Source of the DNA: Flavobacterium sp. A45
GTDB lineage: Bacteria > Bacteroidota > Bacteroidia > Flavobacteriales > Flavobacteriaceae
NCBI RefSeq assembly: GCF_002001005.1
Contig: NZ_MUNX01000080.1
Coordinates: 44,241 to 108,240 of the forward strand
DNA: 64,000 nt
Direction of reading: 5' to 3'
The notes below the pieces were generated by a model. That model was not told where the DNA came from and did not search any database. It was given only the letters and a program-made list of their open reading frames with translations. The translations under genes and the position numbers were made by a program. Position 1 is the first letter of the stretch; each line of letters opens with the position of its first letter. Positions 18,501-27,031 of the stretch are shown here, piece by piece.

Positions 18501-18654
18501 GTTAAATTTTTGTAAATGTATTTTTGTAAAACATTGATAATTAGTTGTTTTTGGTTTTTAGTATTTGTTTCTAAAACATTAAATTTGCGTTTAGTGTTTG
18601 GATAATTGAAAAAAAGTTTAGATATTTGTTGAACAGAAATAAAAAAGAGGAAAA

Positions 18655-18726
18655 ATGAAATTTAATTTATGCAATATGTCTAAAAAAGCCATTCAGGTGA
18701 AAACCTGCAAGGGGAGGTGTATATAG
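18655..18726 (+). CDS. Cys-containing leader peptide
   Basis: A 23-codon ORF starting MKFNLCNMSKK and ending KTCKGRCI, with Cys codons 6, 18 and 22. A GAGG lies 5 bases before the ATG. Near its end GGGAGGT (18712-18718) is perfectly complementary to ACCTCCC in the 5' arm of the following terminator, the same arrangement as at 15851. A -7-like TAAATTTG lies at 18580-18587. No large gene follows directly; the next element is another leader. Confidence 0.6.
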   Translation: MKFNLCNMSKKAIQVKTCKGRCI

Positions 18727-18754
18727 CTTTATTTTAAATTAAATAATTTATAGC

Positions 18755-18788
18755 AAAAAACCTCCCAATCTACTGGGAGGTTTTTTTT
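18755..18788 (+). terminator. Strong attenuator terminator after the Cys leader
   Basis: AAAAAACCTCCC / GGGAGGTTTTTT, 12 perfect pairs, eight-base loop, T8 tail. The sequence GGGAGGT of its 3' arm is repeated at the end of the leader ORF, giving a competing antiterminator of 7 pairs. Confidence 0.92.
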
Positions 18789-18887
18789 GTCATTTCAAGG
18801 TTAAAAAAATAATAAGAATAAGTAAAACAATAATTAAGCATGCCCCAACTCTACACGATTAACGTTACTATTTGCAAGGCAAAGAAG

Positions 18888-18932
18888 ATGATGATGCGCA
18901 AGTACGCCATGGTGTGTGTTTGTGTCCGTTGA
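18888..18932 (+). CDS. Met/Cys leader peptide MMMRKYAMVCVCVR
   Basis: A 14-codon ORF with four Met and two Cys codons; its MVCVC recalls MVCCMMCMC of the leader at 15851. Directly after the stop, TCCAAAAG (18934-18941) is a perfect complement of CTTTTGGA in the 5' arm of the following terminator. The downstream target is unclear: the next long ORF is a 69-residue protein at 19316, then the SAM-I/metX2 operon, which seems to have its own promoter. Confidence 0.65.
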   Translation: MMMRKYAMVCVCVR

Positions 18933-18962
18933 TTCCAAAAGTATAAGTTTATTATATAACTT

Positions 18963-18999
18963 AAAAACCCTTTTGGATATGTGTCTAAAAGGGTTTTTT
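18963..18999 (+). terminator. Attenuator terminator after the MMMRKYAMVCVCVR leader
   Basis: AAAAACCCTTTT / AAAAGGGTTTTT plus three further inner pairs (GGA/TCT), and a T run. The competing antiterminator is TCCAAAAG (18934-18941) with CTTTTGGA (18970-18977), 8 perfect pairs. Confidence 0.9.
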
Positions 19000-19315
19000 G
19001 TTTTTCAGTCCTGAGAGGATTGAAACTTAAAAAATATAAAAGGAGAGTAGAATTTGGGTTAAATAACAATTAAAAAAAAAGAAATTATGAATTCAAAAGC
19101 GCAAAACAAAAAGTACCAGCGATTCAGTATGAATCTCGTCACAGGAGTAAGATTTCAATGCCAATTGAAAATTCAATATTGTCAGGTCAAAATATAAAGC
19201 GCACAATTGATTTTTAGGAAACAAAACTCGTTGTGCTATAAAAAAGAAAGAGAATGTTGTAAAACATTTGAAATATAAGCCACAAAGCAAACATTAATTA
19301 CAAAAATAAAGTATC

Positions 19316-19525
19316 ATGAAAACTATAACATATATCACAAGCAGAGTAGAGTTACTAAAAAAAGGAATATTAAAAGCAATAAAAGTAGAACCATTTAACC
19401 CAACGAAAGAGTTGGATCACACCAGGTTTCATGTGGATGAGAACTTCGATTTGAAAGCTAGAAAAGGCAAAAGTTCTTTATTGTTTCACATGTACTCTAA
19501 AGAAAACGAAACTCTTTTTATTTGA
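19316..19525 (+). CDS. Hypothetical 69-residue protein
   Basis: ATG to TGA, starting MKTITYITSRVELLKKG and ending MYSKENETLFI. It is basic and hydrophilic, with no signal peptide, TM or recognised domain. It lies downstream of two leader-peptide attenuators and upstream of a long inverted repeat, so it could be their controlled gene. An ORF of 36 codons at 19087-19197 precedes it and is equally unrecognised. I cannot assign a function; the length and composition are compatible with a real small gene, but coding is unproven. Confidence 0.4.
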   Translation: MKTITYITSRVELLKKGILKAIKVEPFNPTKELDHTRFHVDENFDLKARKGKSSLLFHMYSKENETLFI

Positions 19526-19572
19526 GACTTATATGATGAGTACCTCAAGAAATGTGTAGGTAAAAATTATTT

Positions 19573-19652
19573 GCCATGAAATGCACGGATAAAAACGCGA
19601 AATCCTTTTTTTTTAGTGAAAGAGATTCGTGAGAATTAGTGCATTTCATGGC
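19573..19652 (+). repeat. Long inverted repeat before the SAM-I element
   Basis: GCCATGAAATGCAC (19573-19586) and GTGCATTTCATGGC (19639-19652) are perfect 14-base arms; an inner GCGAAATC / GATTCGT pairing continues the hairpin, and TTTTTT follows the 3' arm. It resembles dispersed hairpin repeats of flavobacterial genomes and would also work as a terminator. Confidence 0.7.
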
Positions 19653-19703
19653 GATTTTTTAATTGATGAACAATCATTATTTCAAAGATGAATTGAATAA
19701 TAA

Positions 19704-19735
19704 TTTGGTTGTTTCATAAAATTGTAGTTAATTTG
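19704..19735 (+). promoter_or_regulatory. Promoter of the metX2-thrA operon
   Basis: TTTG at 19704, 21-base spacer, TAATTTG (short TAnTTTG form). Predicted start about 20 bases before the riboswitch. Confidence 0.55.
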
Positions 19736-19762
19736 CACCTTTAAGTTCAGAAACGTATTGAA

Positions 19763-19870
19763 ATGTTATAAAGAAAGGCAGAGGGATTAGACCCGATGAA
19801 GCCTTAGCAACCCTTCGATTTATCGAAGAAGGTGCTGCATTCTACCACGCCCAACGTGGAAAGATAACAC
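19763..19870 (+). ncRNA. SAM-I (S-box) riboswitch upstream of metX2
   Basis: P1 TGTTAT / ATAACA closes the element. Core S-box signatures appear in order: AGAGGGA, ACCCGATGAAGCC, AGCAACC, AAGGTGCTGCATTCTACC and GGAAAGATAAC. Binds SAM; in this phylum it normally turns off downstream methionine genes. No clear terminator follows, only a weak CTAG/CTAG hairpin at 19881-19894, so control may act on translation. Confidence 0.92.
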
Positions 19871-19941
19871 TAAGAATTCAACTAGTTTTTCTAGCTTTCT
19901 TCATAATATTTCCAGGTACAAATCAAAAAATCAAAAAAGAT

Positions 19942-20910
19942 TTGAAATTGGAAAATAAACCAACAACACTTACCATACCGAATTTCACTACCGAAAGTGG
20001 GGCTTTTTATGCTACGATCAATTTGAGTTATAATCTTTTTGGCCCAGCATTACATACAGCGCCTATTGTTTTGGTCAATCACGCATTAACTGGGAATTCG
20101 CAAGTTGTGGGTTTAAAGGGATGGTGGAATGTACTTATTGGTGAAAAAAGAACAATAGATACCAATAAATACACTATACTAGCTTTTAATGTTCCGGGAA
20201 ATGGTTTTGATGATACCATTATTGAAAACTATTTGGATTTTACGGCCAGAGACGTGGCCAGACTTTTTATTGAAGGACTAAAATCACTTCAAATTAATCA
20301 ATTGTTTGCCATTATTGGTGGTTCTGTAGGTGGTGGAATTGCTTGGGAAATTGCAGCATTATCACCACAAATAACAAAACACTTAATTCCGATTGCAACC
20401 GACTGGAAATCGACTGATTGGCTGATTGCTAATTGCTTCCTTCAGGAGCAAATTTTAAATAATTCGGCTAAGCCAATAGAAGACGCGCGTATTCACGCGA
20501 TGTTATGCTATAGAACACCAGAGTCTTTTAAAGCAAAATTTGATCGAACTACCAATGAGGAATTGGCCATTTTTAATATCGAAAGTTGGTTGAATCATCA
20601 CGGAAAGAAATTACAGAAACGTTTTCAGCTTTCGGCGTATAAGCTGATGAATCAATTGTTGAAAACAATAGATATTTCCAGAAACAGGGAATCTTTTCTT
20701 TCTGTAGCGGCTCAAATAGAAGCTGATATCCATATTATCGGAATCAATTCGGATTTGTTTTTTACGGTAAATGAAAATAAAGAGACATACGAAACATTGA
20801 AAAAGCACAAAAGGAATATAACGTTTCAAGAGATTGATTCCATTCACGGACATGATGCTTTCTTGATTGAATATAAACAATTAGACAATTTGCTTAAGGG
20901 GGTTTTTTAA
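19942..20910 (+). CDS. MetX-like homoserine O-acetyltransferase, copy 2
   Basis: A 322-residue paralogue of the 17453 gene, with IVLVNHALTGNSQVVG, FNVPGNGFDDT, the nucleophile elbow GGSVGGGIAWE and C-terminal HGHDAFLIEY. No ATG lies in frame near the N-terminus. The best start is TTG at 19942, giving MKLENKPTTL, directly matched to the paralogue's N-terminus. An upstream ATA is the only alternative. Placed behind the SAM-I riboswitch and ahead of thrA, it would acylate the homoserine that the next enzyme makes. Confidence 0.82.
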   Translation: MKLENKPTTLTIPNFTTESGAFYATINLSYNLFGPALHTAPIVLVNHALTGNSQVVGLKGWWNVLIGEKRTIDTNKYTILAFNVPGNGFDDTIIENYLDFTARDVARLFIEGLKSLQINQLFAIIGGSVGGGIAWEIAALSPQITKHLIPIATDWKSTDWLIANCFLQEQILNNSAKPIEDARIHAMLCYRTPESFKAKFDRTTNEELAIFNIESWLNHHGKKLQKRFQLSAYKLMNQLLKTIDISRNRESFLSVAAQIEADIHIIGINSDLFFTVNENKETYETLKKHKRNITFQEIDSIHGHDAFLIEYKQLDNLLKGVF

Positions 20911-20929
20911 GCTAGAAAAATATATCAAG

Positions 20930-23344
20930 ATGAAAATATTAAAATTTGGAGGAAAGTCTTTGTCAAATGGAGACGGAATCAATAAAGTGGTGGCAATTAT
21001 TGCCGGGAAAGTGAATAATGGCGAACAGATTGCAGTTGTAGTTTCGGCACGTGGAAATGCTACGGACGAATTGGAAGAGATATTGGCTTTGGCATCTAAA
21101 AGCGGTGATTATAAACCACTTTTTGAGGATTTTAAAAGCTATCAACAAGACGTTTATGACGATGTGGATTTGTCTGAAGAGTTCAATAAACTGGAAAAAC
21201 TTTTTGAAGGAGTTAGCCTGATTGGAGATTACAGTGTGAAAATTAAGGATGAAGTGCTGTCTAAAGGAGAGTTGATTTCGGCTAAATTGCTTACGGCTAT
21301 TTTAGTTAAAAACGGAATAAAAGCAAATTTTTCGGATACGAGAGAATTGATAAAAACCGATTCGAATTACGGAGATGCGCAACCGGTTGAACAGCTTTCG
21401 AAGAAAAATGTGGTGGCTTATTTTAAGGAGCATAATGGAACGACGGTTAATGTTGTTACTGGTTTTATTGGTTCCAATAGTAAAAATGAAGCTACGACTT
21501 TAGGAAGAAACGGTAGTAATTACACAGCTTCGTTACTTGCAAATTATCTTGATGCAACGGAACTTCAAAATTATACTCACGTTGACGGAATTTATACTGC
21601 CAACCCTGATTTGGTTTTGGATGCTAAAAAAATAGATCATTTGACTTTTAACGAAGCAAATGAGTTGGCCAATTTTGGTGCGACAATTTTACACGCGAAA
21701 ACTATTATTCCTTTGTTGGAAAAAAATATTCCTCTTCGTATTTTGAATACTTTTAATCACGAAAATCAAGGAACATTAATTACTTCAAATGCCGGCAAAG
21801 AAGGAATCAAAACACTTTCCGTTTTGGAAAATGTGGCTTTGGTAAATCTGGAAGGAAGAGGATTACTAGGAAAAACGGGGGTTGATGCACGTATTTTCAA
21901 AGTGATGGGAGACAACGAAATTAGCGTTAGCATCATTTCGCAAGGTTCATCCGAAAGAGGAATTGGGCTTGTGGTCGATGCCGATAAAGCAACTCGAGCG
22001 ATGATTGAACTCGAACGAGAATTTGAAAATGATTTTTATTCGAAAGATGTCAATAAAATTACGGTTACAGACAATGTTTCGGTAATTTCCATTATCGGGC
22101 AGGATTTGAGTACGTTTCACAAACCTTACACAGCTTTAATCAAAAATAAAATTGTTCCAATCCTTTTTAACAACACGGTTACGGGAAAAAACGTGAGTTT
22201 GGTGGTGAGAAAATCGGAGTTGAACAAAGCTTTAAACGTAATTCACGGAGAGATTTTTGGGGTTTCCAAAAAAATCAATATCGCGATTTTTGGTCACGGA
22301 TTGGTAGGAGGAACGTTGATTAATCAAATTTTAGAATCAGCTGGCGCGATCGAAAAACGCAAAGGAATCAAACTGAATGTTTTTGCAATTGCCAATTCTA
22401 AAAGTGTGCTTTTGAATAAAGATGGTGTTTCGCCAAACTGGAGAAATGAAATACAAACCAACGGAACTTCATATACAATTGATGACGTTATTGCTTTTGC
22501 AAATGAGCATCACTTGGAGAATTTGATTGCGATTGACAATTCGGCAAGTACCTCTTTTGTTGAAAATTATATAAAATTAGCAGAGAATAGTTTTGATTTG
22601 ATTTCGTCCAATAAAGTAGCCAATACGTTGAGTTACTCATTTTACAAACAATTGAGACAAGTATTAGAAGACAATCAAAAAACGTACCTTTATGAGACTA
22701 ATGTTGGTGCTGGTTTACCATTGATTGATACTATAAAATTATTACACCTTTCGGGTGAAAATATAACTAAGATAAAAGGAGTATTCTCAGGAACATTGAG
22801 TTATTTGTTCAATAATTTCTCTGCTAAAGACGCTCCATTCAGCGAAATATTAAAAGAAGCTATCGATAGCGGTTACACCGAACCAGATCCAAGAGAAGAC
22901 CTTTGTGGAAACGACGTGGGTAGAAAATTATTGATTTTGGCTAGAGAATTGGACTTACAAAATGAGTTCGAGGAGATTTCGATTCAGAACTTAATTCCGG
23001 AGCATTTACGTGAAGGAGATGTTTCTGATTTCTTAAACAAATTGTCAGAGTTTGATCCGATTTATGCTAAAATTAAAGCAGATCAAGAGCCAAATCACGT
23101 ATTGCGTTACATTGGAGAATTATCTGGTGATTTGCAAAACGATAAAGGAAATCTTGAAGTGAAATTGGTTTCGGTGCCAAAAGAAACCGCTTTGGGTGGA
23201 TTGAAAGGTTCGGATTCATTCTTCGAAATTTACACAGAATCGTATGGAGACCGACCTATCGTGATTCAAGGAGCAGGAGCAGGATCGGCTGTAACGGCGA
23301 GAGGAGTTTTTGGGGATATTTTGAGATTATCTGATAAAGGATAA
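20930..23344 (+). CDS. thrA: Bifunctional aspartate kinase / homoserine dehydrogenase
   Basis: Performs the first and third steps from aspartate to homoserine. The 804 residues begin with the kinase motif KFGGKSLSNGDG and end with the dehydrogenase. The kinase part holds VTGFIGSN, TTLGRNGSNYTA and two ACT-type regulatory segments (GLLGKTGVDARIF, SIISQGSSERGIG). The NAD(P)-binding GHGLVGGTLINQ near residue 455 opens the dehydrogenase part, with later SNKVANT and GTLSYLFNNF. The length matches E. coli ThrA (820). Whether threonine or methionine inhibits it cannot be read here; the SAM-I operon suggests supply to methionine. Confidence 0.96.
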   Translation: MKILKFGGKSLSNGDGINKVVAIIAGKVNNGEQIAVVVSARGNATDELEEILALASKSGDYKPLFEDFKSYQQDVYDDVDLSEEFNKLEKLFEGVSLIGDYSVKIKDEVLSKGELISAKLLTAILVKNGIKANFSDTRELIKTDSNYGDAQPVEQLSKKNVVAYFKEHNGTTVNVVTGFIGSNSKNEATTLGRNGSNYTASLLANYLDATELQNYTHVDGIYTANPDLVLDAKKIDHLTFNEANELANFGATILHAKTIIPLLEKNIPLRILNTFNHENQGTLITSNAGKEGIKTLSVLENVALVNLEGRGLLGKTGVDARIFKVMGDNEISVSIISQGSSERGIGLVVDADKATRAMIELEREFENDFYSKDVNKITVTDNVSVISIIGQDLSTFHKPYTALIKNKIVPILFNNTVTGKNVSLVVRKSELNKALNVIHGEIFGVSKKINIAIFGHGLVGGTLINQILESAGAIEKRKGIKLNVFAIANSKSVLLNKDGVSPNWRNEIQTNGTSYTIDDVIAFANEHHLENLIAIDNSASTSFVENYIKLAENSFDLISSNKVANTLSYSFYKQLRQVLEDNQKTYLYETNVGAGLPLIDTIKLLHLSGENITKIKGVFSGTLSYLFNNFSAKDAPFSEILKEAIDSGYTEPDPREDLCGNDVGRKLLILARELDLQNEFEEISIQNLIPEHLREGDVSDFLNKLSEFDPIYAKIKADQEPNHVLRYIGELSGDLQNDKGNLEVKLVSVPKETALGGLKGSDSFFEIYTESYGDRPIVIQGAGAGSAVTARGVFGDILRLSDKG

Positions 23345-23377
23345 TGATTTTAGATTTAAGACATAAAAACAACAACA

Positions 23378-23812
23378 ATGAAAGTAAGCTTAAACAGAGT
23401 AAACGACAACTTCCATTTTGAATTAAAAAATGAAAGAGGACACATAGTAAATGTAGATAGCCGTCCGGAATTTGGCGGAGACGATAAGGGACCAAGCCCA
23501 ATGGAATTAGTATTAATGGGTGTTGCAGGATGCAGCGGAATTGATATGATTTCTATTCTAAAGAAACAACGCCAAGAAATTACTTCTTTCAAAGCTGATG
23601 TCGAAGGGGAACGTGTTCAAGTAGGTGAAGCAAAACCATTCAAAGATATTCATGTGGTTTTTACTTTGGAAGGAAACATCAAAGAAGACAAAGCGGCCAA
23701 AGCAGCTCAGTTGTCTTTTGATAAATACTGTTCGGTTTCTAAAACATTGGAACCAACAGCAACAATACATTATAAAGTAGTTTTGAACGGAGTGGAATTA
23801 GCGAAAATCTAA
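23378..23812 (+). CDS. OsmC family protein
   Basis: A 144-residue OsmC/Ohr-fold protein with the two redox cysteines typical of the family: VLMGVAGCSGIDMI and FDKYCSVSKTL. OsmC proteins reduce organic or acyl peroxides or act on thiol compounds. Its place inside a homocysteine operon, 33 bases after thrA and 39 before the sulfhydrylase, is recurrent in Bacteroidota and suggests a link to thiol chemistry, but the exact role is unknown. Confidence 0.88.
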   Translation: MKVSLNRVNDNFHFELKNERGHIVNVDSRPEFGGDDKGPSPMELVLMGVAGCSGIDMISILKKQRQEITSFKADVEGERVQVGEAKPFKDIHVVFTLEGNIKEDKAAKAAQLSFDKYCSVSKTLEPTATIHYKVVLNGVELAKI

Positions 23813-23851
23813 AGCCATAAACAACAAACTATCAATCATAAACATACTAAA

Positions 23852-25024
23852 ATGAACGAACAAGAATTTGGTTTTGAAACTCAAGCCATCCGTAATCAAT
23901 TAGAAAGAACACAATTTTTAGAGCATTCAGTGCCTCTTTACTTAACATCTAGTTTCGTATTTGAAGATGCTGAAGATATGCGTGCCTCTTTTGCAGAAGA
24001 GAAAGATAGAAATATTTACAGCCGATACAGCAATCCAAATACCAACGAATTTATTGATAAAGTTCGCAAAATGGAAGGTGCTGAGGCTGGTTTTGCATTT
24101 GCATCGGGTATGGCGGCAGTTTATTCTACTTTTGCGGCTTTGTTGCAATCAGGGGATCATATTGTTTCTGCGAGTAGTGTTTTTGGGGCAACTCATTCCT
24201 TGTTTATCAATTTTTTCCCAAAGTGGGGAATTGAGACATCTTATTTCGATCTTACGAAACCAGAAACTATTGAAAGTTTTATAAAGCCAAATACGAAGAT
24301 ACTTTTTGCTGAATCGCCAACAAATCCTGCAGTTGATATTATTGATTTGGAACTCTTGGGAGCAATCGCCAAAAAACATAATTTGATTCTGATTATCGAC
24401 AACTGTTTTGCTACTCCATATATTCAACAACCGATAAAATGGGGAGCACATTTGGTAGTGCATTCTGCTACGAAACTAATGGACGGTCAGGGTAGAGTTT
24501 TGGGCGGAATAACAGTTGGTGAGGCTGAATTGATTCAAAAAATCTATTTGTTTTCTCGACTTACAGGTCCTTCATTGTCTCCATTTAATGCCTGGGTATT
24601 GTCTAAAAGTTTAGAGACCTTGGCAATTCGTTTAGATAGACATTGCGAAAATGCAATGAAAGTTGCTGAATTTTTAGAAAACCATCCAAACGTAAATACC
24701 GTTAAATATCCATTCTTGAAATCACATCCTCAATACGAGATTGCTAAAAAGCAAATGAAATTAGGTGGTAATATTGTTGCTTTTGAAATCAAAGGAGGAA
24801 TTGAAGCAGGAAGAGCATTTTTGAATAAAATAAAATTGTGTTCGTTGTCGCCAAATTTGGGAGACACAAGAACAATTGTTACACATCCAGCCTCTACAAC
24901 CCACAGTAAATTAACTGTTGAAGAACGTTTGGCAGTGAGTATTACAGATGGATTGGTACGTGTGTCAGTAGGACTCGAAACCGTAGAAGACGTTATTGCC
25001 GATTTGGAGCAGGCGCTTTATTAA
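23852..25024 (+). CDS. Cystathionine gamma-synthase / O-succinylhomoserine sulfhydrylase family
   Basis: PLP enzyme of the Cys/Met metabolism family, 390 residues. It has YSRYSNPNTNEF, FASGMAAVYSTF and the Schiff-base lysine K208 in VVHSATKLMDGQGRVLGG, followed by THPASTTHSKL. Length and the GQGRVLGG motif favour an O-succinylhomoserine sulfhydrylase (MetZ-like) or MetB over MetY. It ends the SAM-I-controlled operon, so it condenses the acyl-homoserine made by metX2 with sulfide or cysteine. A terminator follows. Confidence 0.88.
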   Translation: MNEQEFGFETQAIRNQLERTQFLEHSVPLYLTSSFVFEDAEDMRASFAEEKDRNIYSRYSNPNTNEFIDKVRKMEGAEAGFAFASGMAAVYSTFAALLQSGDHIVSASSVFGATHSLFINFFPKWGIETSYFDLTKPETIESFIKPNTKILFAESPTNPAVDIIDLELLGAIAKKHNLILIIDNCFATPYIQQPIKWGAHLVVHSATKLMDGQGRVLGGITVGEAELIQKIYLFSRLTGPSLSPFNAWVLSKSLETLAIRLDRHCENAMKVAEFLENHPNVNTVKYPFLKSHPQYEIAKKQMKLGGNIVAFEIKGGIEAGRAFLNKIKLCSLSPNLGDTRTIVTHPASTTHSKLTVEERLAVSITDGLVRVSVGLETVEDVIADLEQALY

Positions 25025-25040
25025 GTTTATAATTATAGCA

Positions 25041-25068
25041 AAAACCCACAGTTCAAACTGTGGGTTTT
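25041..25068. terminator. Bidirectional terminator
   Basis: AAAACCCACAG / CTGTGGGTTTT, six-base loop, between convergent genes. Confidence 0.9.
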
Positions 25069-25116
25069 GTGTTTCTAGGAGAGATGGAATTGTGAATTTG
25101 CCACATCAGGATTTTT

Positions 25117-25770
25117 CTATTTTAGGAATACGGAAATTCCTATATTAGCACCAAATGCTCCAGTTTTTATCTTTACGTCATTTTCTTTATAAGTGAATTC
25201 TGAATATTCTACGCCTAAATCAAAACTAATTGTTTTTGAAATAAAATAAGCAAGACCACCGCCAGCACCCCAAATAAGTCCATTGTTGCTAGTGTTATAA
25301 TTTGAAAACATATCAGCATCTGTTGATGAACCAGAATAATTATATTTTTGTTTAGTGTTGCCAAAACCCATCCCTGCATTTATATACGGTCTCGTTTTTC
25401 CTTTGGCAAAAAAATAGGTTGCGGTTGGTATAATTGAAAGTGTATTTTGAGTAATTTTTTCATCAACTATCGTGAATCCACCAGTAGCTCCTGAATCTAA
25501 AAAAACAGCTTTTCGTTTAGTGGTAACGGTGTTATAATCGAAATCCAAACCTAACGATAAATTATTAATTATAAAATAACCAAGGCTTGGGGAGATATTA
25601 AAGGAACTTGTTTTTGGTCCATCGATAGAATTTCCTGATGTTTCCTGTTTTACGGTTGTTGAATTGAAACCTAATCCGGTTTTTCCGCTAATTGCAAAAG
25701 TACCTTTCTCGGTCTGTGCAGTTAATATGGTTGAAAATAATAAGGCAACTAATAAAAAATTTTTTTTCAT
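25117..25770 (-). CDS. Outer membrane beta-barrel protein (OmpX/OprF-like porin family)
   Basis: A 217-residue exported protein. The open frame extends 42 codons upstream, but MKKNFLLVALLFSTILTAQT at 25770 is a clean signal peptide, so that start is chosen. The mature part has alternating strands (GKTGLGF, NLSLGLDFDYN, RPYINAGMGFGNT, GLIWGAGGGLAYF, FDLGVEYSEF) and ends GISVFLK, typical of small eight-stranded Bacteroidota barrels of unknown function. Confidence 0.8.
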   Translation of the reverse strand: MKKNFLLVALLFSTILTAQTEKGTFAISGKTGLGFNSTTVKQETSGNSIDGPKTSSFNISPSLGYFIINNLSLGLDFDYNTVTTKRKAVFLDSGATGGFTIVDEKITQNTLSIIPTATYFFAKGKTRPYINAGMGFGNTKQKYNYSGSSTDADMFSNYNTSNNGLIWGAGGGLAYFISKTISFDLGVEYSEFTYKENDVKIKTGAFGANIGISVFLK

Positions 25771-25958
25771 ATTTTTGTTTTTTGATTGTCTACCAAAAAT
25801 AGTGCATTGTTTTTTGTTTGTGAGAAAATAAACAATATTTAACTTATAATTATAAGATATTTTACTCATCTCCGAAATACACTCGTTAGTTGCCACAAAA
25901 TAAATCTGTTTTTAATTTATCAAAATTTTAAATTTGGTTTTAGTCATCTTAAAATTAT

Positions 25959-26495
25959 ATGAAACCAAGATTAATCATTTTATCGGATTTGTGGGGAAAA
26001 GAAAAATCAAAATGGGTTTCTGATTATGTTGAATTATTGAAAGATAAATTCGAAATTCAATATTACGATTGCTGTGAATTGGGTGAAATTGACAAAACAA
26101 ATTATGTCGAAGAAAATCTTCACAATCAGTTTATTAATGGAGGAATAGAAAAAGCAGTTGCTAATCTTTTGAAAACAGAAAAGAATCCAATCGACATTTT
26201 AGCCTTCAGTATCGGCGGAACAATTGCTTGGAAATCGGCTCTAAAAGGATTGAATTTTAGAAATTTATTTGCAGTTTCATCAACAAGATTACGCTATGAG
26301 GATAAAACTCCGAATGGAATTATAAAACTCTATTATGGAGAAAATGACAGCAATATTCCAAACAATGATTGGTTTGAAACACTTTCAATAGATTTTGAGA
26401 TTATAAAAAATATGGAACACGATTTTTATACTGAAATAGATTGCACAACTTTAATTTGTAATGAAATTTTAAAAAAGATTCATACAATTTGCTGA
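25959..26495 (+). CDS. Small alpha/beta hydrolase-like protein
   Basis: A 178-residue protein with a short hydrolase-like layout: PRLIILSDLWG strand, LAFSIGGTIAWKSA as nucleophile elbow (Ser in FSIGG), YYGENDSNIP for the acid, and MEHDFY for the His. It lacks a cap domain. I recognise no specific family or pathway. It precedes the Rrf2 regulator by 64 bases on the same strand. Confidence 0.65.
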   Translation: MKPRLIILSDLWGKEKSKWVSDYVELLKDKFEIQYYDCCELGEIDKTNYVEENLHNQFINGGIEKAVANLLKTEKNPIDILAFSIGGTIAWKSALKGLNFRNLFAVSSTRLRYEDKTPNGIIKLYYGENDSNIPNNDWFETLSIDFEIIKNMEHDFYTEIDCTTLICNEILKKIHTIC

Positions 26496-26559
26496 TAAAA
26501 GGATAAAGTTTGTAGTTTCGTAACAAATACAAATCAAAAATCTACAATTTAAAATCATA

Positions 26560-26970
26560 ATGCTTTCAAAGAAAACTAAATACGGAATAAAGGCACTTAC
26601 TTTTTTGGCACGTCAAAAAGATAATACACCTGTTCAAATTGCTGAAATTGCTAAAAATGAACATATTTCGATTAAATTTTTGGAAAGTATTTTGTTATTG
26701 CTCAGAAATTCTGGTTTTCTGGGTGCCAAAAAAGGAAAAGGCGGTGGTTATTACTTGATAAAAGATCCAAAAGATATCAGTATGGCCAAAGTATATCGCA
26801 TTCTTGAAGGGCCAATTGCTTTATTACCTTGCGCAAGTCACAATTTTTATGAAAAATGTGATGATTGTGATGACGAAACTACTTGTGCCGCACGTCGCTT
26901 AATGACTCAGGTTAGGGATAATACACTTAAGATCCTTGAGAGTAACTCTCTGGCAGACATTGCATTCTAA
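26560..26970 (+). CDS. Rrf2 family transcriptional regulator
   Basis: A 136-residue winged-helix regulator: MLSKKTKYGIKALTFLA, then the recognition region VQIAEIAKNEHISIKFLE and the wing GAKKGKGGGYYL. It carries four cysteines, C91, C100, C103 and C109 (pattern C-x8-C-x2-C-x5-C), where Fe-S-binding members such as IscR and NsrR have three. It sits just ahead of the sulfate-assimilation operon, so it is likely a cysteine/sulfur regulator analogous to CymR. A palindrome at 27032-27060 is a candidate operator. Confidence 0.88.
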   Translation: MLSKKTKYGIKALTFLARQKDNTPVQIAEIAKNEHISIKFLESILLLLRNSGFLGAKKGKGGGYYLIKDPKDISMAKVYRILEGPIALLPCASHNFYEKCDDCDDETTCAARRLMTQVRDNTLKILESNSLADIAF

Positions 26971-26996
26971 TTTATTAAAATTTATTTAAAAATAAT

Positions 26997-27025
26997 TTTG
27001 AATTTAAAAAAAAGTGTTACTTTTG
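26997..27025 (+). promoter_or_regulatory. Promoter of the cysH operon
   Basis: TTTG at 26997, 17-base spacer, TACTTTTG at 27018-27025. The start site should be near 27032, at the edge of the palindrome. Confidence 0.75.
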
Positions 27026-27031
27026 CAAAGT

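Noticed and set aside
19087..19197. 36-codon ORF upstream of the 69-residue ORF
   Set aside because: No conserved feature, few Met/Cys codons and no terminator with complementarity to its stop region, so not called as a leader.
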